Assembly (NCBI RefSeq): GCF_025766255.1
Contig: NW_026516924.1
Coordinates: 1-19,288, forward strand
Direction of reading: 5' to 3'
DNA length: 19,288 nt
From: Zychaea mexicana
Taxonomy: Eukaryota; Mucoromycota; Mucoromycetes; Mucorales; Lichtheimiaceae
Part shown: in pieces, positions 9,938 through 17,299 of the stretch
Numbering within the stretch: position 1 is the first letter of the stretch
How the letters are laid out: the number at the start of each line of letters is the position of its first letter
Notes under the pieces: model-generated
Seen by the model: only the letters and a program-made list of their open reading frames with translations
What the model was told of the DNA's origin: nothing
Databases searched by the model: none
Position numbers and translations under genes: made by a program

Positions 9938-10690
9938 GTTGCTCATCGACAAGACGTGGTAGAAACACCAGATCAGCATCGTCACGTCCGTCAGCTCGTC
10001 CCTATTCTGGCACACTAAGCGGTTCGTTATTTGGAGTACTGGATGATGAGATACAGCCGTGCGCGAATCGCTCTTTTTTTGGCTGACTTTGGTATATATG
10101 AATATGATCCACTATAAAGTGCACGTGTACCGTTCCTAGCTGTTGCTCGTCGACATGGTATGGTAGAGACACCAAACCACCAGCGTCACGTTCGCCTGCT
10201 CGTCCTTATTCTGGCACACTAAGCGGTTCGTTATTTGGAGTACTGGATGGCGAGATATCGTCGTGCGGGTATCGCTCCTTATTTTTAGCTGACTTTGGTG
10301 TATATATATATAGGATACACTATACGTGTACGTGTACCGTTCCTAGCTTTTGCTCGTCGTAAAGACATGGTAGACACACCAGATCAATATCGTCATTTTC
10401 GCATGCTCGTCCTTATTCTGGCACACTAAGCGGTTCGTTATTTGGACTACTGGATGGCGAGATATCGTCGTGCGGGTATCGCTCCTTATTTTTGGCTGAC
10501 TTTGGTATATATGAATATGATTCACTATAAAGTGCACGTGTACCGTTTCTAGCTGTTGCTCGTCGGCATGGTATGGTAGAGACACTAAACCACCAGCGTC
10601 ACGTTCGCCTGCTCGTCCGTATTCTGGCACACTAAGCGGTTCGTTATTTGGAGTATTGGATGGCGAGATATCGTCGTGCGGGAATTACTG
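9938..10690 (+). repeat. 205-bp satellite array C1 (4 units)
   Basis: Anchors CTGGCACACTAAGCGGTTCG start at 10007, 10211, 10418 and 10624, giving periods of 204, 207 and 206 bp. Each unit holds GAGACACC-type, CTGCTCGTCC, CTGGATGGCGAGATATCG and TTAGCTGACTTTGGT words, then a TATATATA run and an ACTATAAAG-GTGCACGTG or ACTATA-TGTACGTG block. Units ending gatcc/gattcactataaagtgcacgtg alternate with one ending ggatacactatacgtgtacgtg. Confidence 0.92.
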
Positions 10691-11581
10691 CCTTTTTGTT
10701 TTGCCAGTTTGCTCGTTATAAAACAGAATAAACACGTACCGCCAGGGCTGATGCTCCTGGAAGAAAGCTAATCGCATATATTCGACGTTGTCATTCGTTA
10801 TTCGCAGCCTCGTATAGCGTATACAAAAAGTGGCCTGTACTATATACACTGGCGCAAGTTTTGCTGTCTTTGTGCTATGTTCATGCTTCAATGGGGTCAA
10901 ATCGTTCATATGGTAATTAACTTTGACTGTTGTCGTGAGATGCAGTAGCTTCCGTTTGTTGTAAAGTTTGTTGCTGTAGTGCTGCTGTTGCTGCTGGATT
11001 ACGTTGCCGCCCTCGTTTGATGGCTATAGTTTCACAATTACTAGTAGTAAAAGAGATTAGATCATTCGCCATCACAATGCCACTTTTCTTTTAACAACTT
11101 GACATCTCAAAACTAAATACCTTTTTTTTGCAAGCGCACTTGCTTCAATATGTTTCGAATAAAGATGGCAGTAAACGAGTGTGTTATGGAGCAAAAATAA
11201 AATAAAGTGGAGCTGGCTCTTCTGCTATTTTGCTGTCTTGCTCATCATGTTCTGGTAATTTGATTGGCCAAAACCCGGGGTCAGGCCGGGGTCGTCCGTC
11301 GCCACATGAACTGAAATCTCGGGGTCATCGGGGTCACTCGTTATTATTGAGCAATTTACAGCAGCAACGCTGTATATACCGGAGGTATGCTCCAGGAACT
11401 TTCACAGATTGGAATATAATATACAAACATGCATCATAACCGCAGATGCCACATCCATTGATGAATTTTTCAGCTTAAAGAGTATAGAGCACCTTTTGCA
11501 CAATGCACGACAACAGAATCTCATTTCATAAAATACCAATTTATTAAAGCATGCTAATACTATGCACTCTCTATTACTTCC

Positions 11582-11994
11582 TTACCTGCACATAAGCGTC
11601 ACCACCACAGAGCTATCAGAAAAAACCAGCTTTTCTACGATTATCTCCATTATATGCTTCCCATCCGCATCTATAAAACAACGGGATATTGCTATGTCTG
11701 GATCCTTGTCGTACTAATGACTTGCTTGAAGCACCTCTTACATATAATCCGCACGTTCTTTTCACCGCTGTTGCTCGTCGATACGACATGGTAGAGACAC
11801 CGGACCAATATCGTCACGTTCGTCTGCTCGTCCTGATTCTGGCACACTAAGCGGTTCGTTATTTGGAGTACTGGATGGTGAGATATGGCCGTACAGGAAT
11901 CGCTCCTTATTTTTAGCTGACTTTGGTGTATATATTTAGGATACACTATAAGTGTACGTGTAGCGTTTCTGGCTGTTGCTCGTCGATACGACAT
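11582..11994 (-). pseudogene. Possible two-exon relic gene inside E2 (~113 aa)
   Basis: On the minus strand, an ATG at 11994 opens 84 codons through the first satellite unit to a GTAAGAG donor (intron 11671-11741, 71 nt, ending TTTTATAG). Joining the exons keeps the frame (NVRII to YADGKHIMEIIVEKL) and gives 29 more codons to TAA at 11582-11584; AATAAA follows 37 nt later (11540-11545). The last exon aligns without indels with the E1 copy at 9748-9857 and shares its stop codon. Exon 1 is made of satellite sequence, so its open state may be incidental. No known domain. It could be a remnant of a gene once carried by the element, or chance. Confidence 0.22.
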
Positions 11995-12925
11995 GGCAGA
12001 GACACCAGACCACCAGCGTCACGTTCGTCTGCTCGTCCTTATTCTGGCACACTAAGCGGTTCGTTATTTGGAGTACTGGATGGCGAGATATCGTCGTGCG
12101 GTGATCGCTCCATTTTTAGCTGACTTTGGTGTGTATATATATGATCCGCAATAAAAGGTGCACGTGTAGCGTCCCTGGCTGTTGCTCGTCGATACGACAT
12201 GGTAGAGACACCAGACCAATATCGTCACGCCCGTAAGCTCGTCCTTATTCTACTGCGGTAAACGGTTCGTTTCTTTGGAGTACTCGATGGTGAGATATGG
12301 CCGTACAGGAATCGCTCCTTATTTTTAGCTGACTTTGGTGTATATATATAGGATACACTATAAGTGTACGTGTAGCGTTTCTGGCTGTTGCTCGTCGACA
12401 TGACATGGCAGAGACACCAGACCACCAGCATCACGTTCGTCTGCTCGTCCTTATTCTGGCACACTAAGCGGTTCGTTATTTGGAGTACTGGATGGTGAGA
12501 TATCGTCGTGCGGGGATCGCTCCTTTTTAGCTGACTTTGGTGTATATGTATATGATCCACAGTAAAATGCACGCGTACCGTTCCTAGCTTTTGCTCGTCG
12601 TAAAGACATGGTAGACACACCAGATCAATATCGTCACGTTCGTCTGCTCGTCCTGATTCTGGCACATTAAGCAGTTCGTTTTTTGGAGTACTGGATGGTG
12701 AGATATGGCCGTGCGGGAATCGCTCCTTTTTGGCTGACTTTGGTGTATATGTATATGATCCACTGTAAAGTGCACGCGTACCGTTCCTAGATGTTGCTCG
12801 TCGACATGGTATGGTAGAGACACCAGACCAATATCGTCACGTTCGTCAGCTCGTCCTCATTCTACTGCAGTAAACAGTTCGTTTTTTGGAGTACTCGATG
12901 ATGAGATATCGTCGTGCGGGGATAG
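11770..12925 (+). repeat. 205-bp satellite array C2 (6 units)
   Basis: Anchors start at 11839, 12044, 12250, 12456, 12659 and 12862 (periods 205, 206, 206, 203 and 203 bp). Units 3 and 6 share a variant anchor (TCTACTGC[G/A]GTAAAC in place of TCTGGCACACTAAGC) and GTACTCGATG in place of GTACTGGATG, which suggests a three-unit higher-order repeat. The array exits into a tail (tgccagtttgcctgataaaa) that matches the exit of C1. Confidence 0.92.
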
Positions 12926-13599
12926 CTTCTTTTTTTTGTCTGCCAGTTTGCCTGATAAAAAGAAAGAAATAAACACGTGCCGCCATGGCTAATGCCCCTT
13001 GTAGAAAGTTAATGGCATATACTCGACGTTTTCACCTTGTTATTCGCAACCTCGTATACCGTAAAAAAGAAAAGCGGCCTGTACTGTGCAGGCTGGTGCA
13101 AGGTTTGCTGCTTTATGTTGTGGTCATGCTGTGATGCAGGCAAGTCAATGGTATTGTAATTAACTTTGCCCGTTATTATTATCGGGTGCCGTAGCTTCCG
13201 TTTGTTGTAACAGTTGTTGCTGTAGTGCTGCTATTGCTACTGGAGTACGTTGCTGTCCTCGTCAAATGGCTAAAAGTTTCAGCAATTGCTACTAGTAAAA
13301 GAGAGTAAACCATTCGCCATCCCAATGCCACTGCTCCTCTAGCAATTAACATCCCAGAAACTAAATACCTTTTTTTGCAACCGCTCTTGCTTTAATATGT
13401 ATAGAATAAAAAGCGGTAGTAAACGAGTGTGTTGAAGAGTAAAAAAAAAAAAATAAGTAATAAAAGAAGTGGAGCTAGCTCTCGTGCTATTTTGCTGTCT
13501 TCCTCACCACTTTCTCTTAATTTGATTGGCTAAATCCCGGGGTCAGGCCGGGGTCATCCGTCGCCACTTGAATTGAAATGTCGGGGTCATCGGGGTCAC

Positions 13600-13640
13600 T
13601 CATTTTCGCTGTGGCGACTTCGTCGCCACACCGAAAATGA
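13600..13640. repeat. Long terminal hairpin of element E2
   Basis: Arms TCATTTTCGCTGTGGCGAC (13600-13618) and GTCGCCACACCGAAAATGA (13622-13640) pair at 18 of 19 positions around a TTC loop; the single mismatch is C13609 against C13631. It sits between the GGGGTCA block and the start of unrelated GC-rich DNA at 13647, so it marks the element edge. A further CGTCGCCAC just upstream (about 13558-13566) could compete for the same left arm. Possible roles are a transposition end signal or a transcription terminator. Confidence 0.85.
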
Positions 13641-13642
13641 TT

Positions 13643-13885
13643 CTAGGCGCCGGTCCAGGTGTGTGCCTTCTGGGCCTTAACAAGGTCAAAGTAAGCCCTC
13701 TTGCCCTGGGCTTCCTTAGCGGCTTGGACCAGATGCTACTGGACACCTCGGAAATTTTGCCATGCTTGTTCTTGGCGTTGTGCTTGTGTCTGCTTTCCAG
13801 GGCGCGGGACGGGGGAAGGCCAAGTGGAGAAATAGCACCCCGAGACGTCGATACTGTTGGTTGTGGTGGTTGACATAGTAGACAT
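13643..13885 (-). pseudogene. Truncated gene stub at the element edge
   Basis: Minus-strand ATG at 13885 (a second ATG follows at codon 4) opens 49 codons (MSTMSTTTTNSIDVSG at the start), then an in-frame TAG at 13736-13738, then 30 more codons in the same frame (core AAKEAQGKRAYFDLVKAQKA), ending at a TAG made of the bases at the E2 boundary. A TATAAAAG box (minus strand, 13963-13970) lies 78 nt upstream of the ATG, matching the spacing at the three intact genes downstream, and the leader holds a CT repeat. The stub is clearly more GC-rich than its surroundings. I infer a gene whose 3-prime part was lost when the repeat element arrived and which then gained a stop. Product unknown. Confidence 0.38.
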
Positions 13886-13893
13886 GGCTGACA

Positions 13894-13911
13894 AGAGAGA
13901 GAGAGAGAGAG
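13894..13911. repeat. (GA)n microsatellite
   Basis: Nine or so AG dinucleotides lie in the leader of the minus-strand stub, where they read as a CT-rich tract between TATA box and start codon. Such tracts are common in fungal core promoters. Confidence 0.8.
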
Positions 13912-13962
13912 CTGGTGTATGTGTGTTGTGAATTGATGGCTTCCAGCTTCAAAAAATTTTGT

Positions 13963-13970
13963 TCTTTTAT
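13963..13970 (-). promoter_or_regulatory. TATA box of the truncated minus-strand gene
   Basis: Minus-strand TATAAAAG, 78 nt upstream of the ATG at 13885 and followed by an A/T-rich and then CT-rich leader. It is the main reason to regard the short frame downstream as a former gene. Confidence 0.45.
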
Positions 13971-13974
13971 ACTA

Positions 13975-14995
13975 GAGTCTCACTCTGGTTTCTTACACGG
14001 CATTTTCGAGTAATTGGATCAGTTCCCTTTGTACACTTGACAAGACAGTTCCCGGGAAATTTAGCAATCGTACTTACTGTTGCGCACTGCTCTTCTTCGT
14101 ACCTGACATCGTTATATCATGCTTCCATTTTCTTGTACACCCATCATGTCTGGAACTTGCTTACCACATGAATTGTTGGTACCCCCCAGCTTAAATTGGT
14201 ATGTAGTAGCACAGCATGGCAACTGTCTTTGTCATACCAGATAAGTTGTTAAATGGTACCTTACTGTTGCTTTTTGAGACGTAATCTATCGTCATTACTC
14301 CTGCCTAGCTCTTTAAGACATTAAAGTTGTACCAAGGATCTACCAGGGATATTTTCTTCTTGCTGTTCGATACACGGTTTTCTCTACTGCTTGTGCATTG
14401 CCCCCATCCTGACATATTTCTTTTGGAACACTCTGTTCTTAGATTTCTCTGATGAATCCGGTTCTTTTTCTTAATGTGAGTTGTGCCTAGACACTTGCTC
14501 TTTCCAATATGACTTTTATTTTCATGTTCCTCTCTGATCTGGTGCATCCTTGAGTTGTTCCTCAACACTTACATCAGTGTTACCATGCAGAGCACCTTTT
14601 GTACAAGCCAACATTTTCCAAATATCACACAAAGCTGTATCAACATGTTCTTGTTTTTACAACATTTCTTCTGATCTTTCAGTTTCATCTGTTGCAGCCT
14701 TCAGACCGTCGCAATGTTTTTCCCATCTACCTACCGAGTAGCTGAGTGTAGTACGTCTTTTTACAATTGAAAGAGGATGCCTTTTCCTTTTGGCTACATG
14801 AGTCCATCAGCTATTAGATAGCAAAAGTACCTATATACATGAAAAATTGGGAACTCCCAATGACAGCGTCTACAAGTTACACATAACAGTTTTTAAATCA
14901 GAACATGTGTTGCAATCTTTGAGTGAAGACGTCTAATCCCCCGTGCCCCTTTTTTATGTAAATAAGATAATGATGTATCATTGATCGATATAACA
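13975..14995 (-). other. Gene-free stretch, possible old gene remnant
   Basis: No intact gene. The minus strand shows open segments of 40-50 codons with natural-looking composition (for example CDIWKMLACTKGALHG near 14615 and EEEQCATVSTIAKFPG near 14060), plus an 87-codon minus frame at 14305-14568 that is rich in Lys, Arg, Asn and Ser. The stop count in the best frame is, however, close to what random DNA would give, so I call it only a possible decayed gene of unknown kind. Confidence 0.2.
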
Positions 14996-15012
14996 TCGAT
15001 GCAGCCGTCGAC

Positions 15013-15019
15013 TATAAAG
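15013..15019 (+). promoter_or_regulatory. Core promoter of gene 1
   Basis: TATAAAG lies 78-84 nt upstream of the ATG at 15097. Just before it ATCGAT occurs twice (about 14982-14999). A perfect 14-bp palindrome, ATTATTGCAATAAT (15039-15052), lies between TATA box and start, followed by a pyrimidine-rich leader. Confidence 0.6.
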
Positions 15020-15096
15020 TAATTACCCCACTGCAATTATTATTGCAATAATCCACTCTTTCTCATTCAGCCGCAACTCCTTTTATTTTCTCCACT

Positions 15097-15890
15097 ATGT
15101 CACTCTTCCAACGTCAGCAGGTATCAAAGAATAACAACAATGCCACGGCTTTTAGCAACTCACTTACTGATATGATTACAATTAAGCAAAACAGCTCGAA
15201 TGATAGACGCGCGGATGATTTCGCCCATATCGGCGATTCTTTTAATTCTGAGAACGGTGAAAGATACAATGTAAAATTGATGTTATCAGTGTAAAAGTCA
15301 AGTGCTAACGGATATGCAACCAATATCTGTAGGGCATCTCCAACGCCGACTTTGCGTTTCCACCTATACATGACAACATACATCACAAAGAGAATCTAGC
15401 CAACAGAATAGTGGAGCTAGTGCCAGAAATATGTTTGCCGACACTACAGGACTTGCACCTTCAACACTACAACATAGATGCATGGGTATATATATATGCA
15501 TTTCAAATAAATGCTAAACGTCACTCGGACGAAGCAATTCGCATCATAGCCAATATTGCTACTGTATGGCTGTATATGTACCACCGCCTCGCTGCTCGAA
15601 ATGGTCTCAAACACATTATCAAAGGTATTATTTGTTCTGATTGTTTGATTTGGTAAACTGTTTCTTGAATACTGCTAACTTTAGTGTTAGGCCAACAAAC
15701 GTACAATGTATCATTACGAAGCCTCAAAAATACTCTAAAGGGGGGCGAGCGTCTACTGTATTTGATCCACAAGTCCTCCCGTACCGAGCTGTTGTTCCAC
15801 AACTCATTCAGTACTTGGAAACTGAGCAAGGTGCCTATATCCCGTTTTATTGAAACTCGAGCCACCATTGTGTATTCATTCTATCTGTAG
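15097..15890 (+). CDS. Gene 1: spliced protein of unknown function (221 aa)
   Basis: Three-exon model: 15097-15270, 15333-15624 and 15691-15890. Intron 1 (62 nt, GTAAAA...TGTAG) has a CTAAC branch site; intron 2 (66 nt, GTATTA...GTTAG) also has CTAAC. Both splices keep frame. Residues 1-58 are rich in Asn, Ser and Gln and probably disordered; the remainder looks mostly helical (IIANIATVWLYMYHRLAARN in exon 2) with a basic exon 3. No signal peptide or clear membrane span, and no family recognised. An alternative fourth exon exists: a 48-nt intron (15872-15919) would replace the end with about 37 codons (start IPPTGSTAKN) stopping at TAA 16029-16031, inside the AATAAA at 16027-16032. That stop/poly(A) arrangement resembles gene 3, so the 252-residue form is a real possibility. 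Confidence 0.65.
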
Positions 15891-16026
15891 TTGACTGTAT
15901 CTGAGTTTAATTCGTTCAGAATACCTCCTACTGGATCAACTGCCAAGAATGTTACTCGAGGCAGCCTACAGCTAAAAGTATTAGAGATGCAATTACGTAT
16001 GTTTATAGCAAACATCCTTGGCTGGA

Positions 16027-16032
16027 AATAAA
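16027..16032 (+). terminator. Poly(A) signal of gene 1
   Basis: AATAAA on the plus strand, 137 nt after the three-exon stop codon, or overlapping the stop codon of the four-exon model. Confidence 0.5.
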
Positions 16033-16139
16033 CTATTGTCCTTGTAATTGACTGATTGCGTGGGTAGTACCATTTAGATGATTTTCCCCCCTTACTACAA
16101 TACATTAAGTAGTACAATACTGTACAGCAGTAGAGCATT

Positions 16140-16150
16140 ATATATATAAA
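16140..16150 (+). promoter_or_regulatory. TATA box of gene 2
   Basis: TATATATAAA lies about 55-64 nt upstream of the ATG at 16204. A near-palindrome (GTACAATACTGTAC) lies about 25 bp further upstream. Confidence 0.6.
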
Positions 16151-16203
16151 GGAAGTTTCAAGACTGTGTTCTTTTCAAATCATTCTCACTCTACACTTGA
16201 CAA

Positions 16204-16807
16204 ATGCACAACACCACTACTTGCCACTTCTCTATCAGCCGCGCTATCGCTCGTGAGCTCTGGATCCAACTTTCCTCACTACGTAAAGACGATTTTAATC
16301 CATTGGGTATTTTTATTCATGTCCGCCTATGTGGTATGTTTTTGTTTGATATGATTTATGTTATACTTTCACATGTTATAAAAATGCATACTAATCAATC
16401 ACCCTGTGCTGTATTGCCTCTAAAATATATAGGCAGCACTGTCCGACCCTCGCCTGTCACCAACACCAGCACTGCTTTGGCCTGGGAAATATCCAGGGGC
16501 TTTTGGAAAGCCTTTGATGCACTGTCGGAGCGCGAGCAGCGGATTGCCGCTGCTTACATAAATGCCCGTCTCAGCGAAGGTATACTGTCATTTTAACACA
16601 CTATTAGTCTGCAGCCTTGTCATTTTGTTCTAACTCCTATTTGCTTTTTCTTTTAAAGAGCTCCAGGCAAAACTGGCTAAGCTCTACGTAGAGACGGGAA
16701 TACGCGCCGTCTGCATCGACGACAGTGAAGACGAAGACGAGGAGGACGAAGACGAAGACGAGGAGGATCCATTTATCTCGTTGTGTCCTTTTGCCGGTCG
16801 CCGCTGA
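16204..16807 (+). CDS. Gene 2: spliced small acidic-tailed protein (141 aa)
   Basis: Exons 16204-16333, 16433-16579 and 16659-16807. Intron 1 (99 nt, GTATGT...TATAG) has a TACTAAT branch site; intron 2 (79 nt, GTATAC...TAAAG) has TTCTAAC. The frame is kept through both and ends at TGA 16805-16807, with AATAAA 26 nt later. The protein has a small N-terminal helical part (SISRAIARELWIQL), a middle helical region (WEISRGFWKAFDALSEREQR, then LQAKLAKLYVETG), and a run of about 16 Asp/Glu residues encoded by GAC/GAG/GAA codons before a short PFISLCPFAGRR end. Acidic tails of this kind occur in nuclear and chromatin-associated proteins, but no domain supports a specific role. It lies about 0.3 kb downstream of gene 1 in the same orientation. 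Confidence 0.7.
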
Positions 16808-16832
16808 TCGGTTTTGTTTGCTTTTTTTGTTA

Positions 16833-16838
16833 AATAAA
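16833..16838 (+). terminator. Poly(A) signal of gene 2
   Basis: AATAAA begins 26 nt after the stop codon of gene 2, within a T-rich stretch. Confidence 0.65.
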
Positions 16839-16859
16839 ATTCCTTTCAAAAAAACACTT

Positions 16860-17170
16860 TTTGGTTTTGATATTTATTGGCTCACAGTATGCTGATATAT
16901 TAAAAAAGAGTTCATTGTGGGATATACTTTACACTGATCGAGCAAAGGAATTTTGTGTGTCATGTCTTACAGTCAACCACTTATTTCACAACAGCGCAGT
17001 CGCACTATAAACTGCAAAAGTACCATTAAACAAGACATACCAAAAGTATACTGGCACACTTTTACCTGAGCTAAAGTAAAATACTGAAAGTCACCTGCTT
17101 TAAAAAACCTTTTTTTTTAAGGTAATGCCCTTGTACTACGTCCTTCCAAAAGCATTTTCCATGTCATTGC
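16860..17170. other. Intergenic region between genes 2 and 3
   Basis: AT-rich, with no open frame of note and no RNA gene seen. It contains T runs and a CTTTAAAAAACC-type near-palindrome at about 17098-17123. The promoter of gene 3 lies at its right edge. Confidence 0.5.
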
Positions 17171-17173
17171 GCG

Positions 17174-17237
17174 CCAATAGAGCTATATACCAATCGGTGT
17201 ATGCCCTGAAAAAAAAAGGTCTCGCTCTATATATAAG
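17174..17237 (+). promoter_or_regulatory. Promoter of gene 3: two CCAAT boxes and TATA
   Basis: CCAAT occurs at 17174-17178 and 17190-17194, and TATATATAAG at 17228-17237, 63-72 nt upstream of the ATG at 17300. CCAAT boxes at this distance from a TATA box are typical of eukaryotic pol II promoters. The leader is pyrimidine-rich. Confidence 0.65.
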
Positions 17238-17299
17238 CTCTGCTAGAAACAAGTGATTTTATTACTTTATTTTTTCTCCAACACCCTGTATCCATACTC

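Larger units (their letters stand above)
9396..11336. mobile_element. Composite repeat element E1 (~1.9 kb)
   Basis: First of two head-to-tail copies of a composite element. Layout: GGGGTCA and GGTCAT words and two compact hairpins (9443-9459 GTCCGTA/TACGGAC; 9484-9498 ATGGTCC/GGACCAT); a ~400-bp head; four 205-bp satellite units (9938-10690); a ~640-bp tail; and a GC-rich end with GGGGTCA repeated at 11277, 11321 and 11330. The head, array and tail all align with E2. No transposase, terminal inverted repeat or target duplication was found, so if mobile it is probably non-autonomous. A satellite-bearing segmental duplication is the alternative. Confidence 0.55.
11337..13646. mobile_element. 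Composite repeat element E2 (~2.3 kb)
   Basis: Second copy of the composite element, starting straight after the GGGGTCA block that ends E1. Alignment with E1 is clear from the head (acagcagcaacgctgtata, about 11357) through the tail to the terminal GGGGTCA block (13539, 13550, 13583, 13592). It is longer than E1 mainly because its satellite array has six units instead of four. Only this copy carries the long terminal hairpin (13600-13640), which is followed 2 bp later by CTAG (13643-13646). A 9-bp stem-loop core about 12 nt before CTAG resembles a Helitron 3-prime end, but the base after CTAG is G rather than the usual T. Confidence 0.5.

Noticed and set aside
10343..12823. Several minus-strand open frames of 80-146 codons in the 205-bp arrays
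   Set aside because: They repeat the same satellite and shift frame from unit to unit, and none has an independent start or end signal. Only the possible terminal exon was kept, as a low-confidence relic.
13600..13646. Firm Helitron identification of element E
   Set aside because: The hairpin and CTAG fit, but the next base is G rather than T, the E1 start does not clearly show the A/TC boundary, and there is no Rep/helicase gene. Kept only as a hypothesis.
13975..14807. Transposase pseudogene on the minus strand
   Set aside because: Some segments read like protein, but the number of in-frame stops is about the random expectation and no catalytic motif could be placed.
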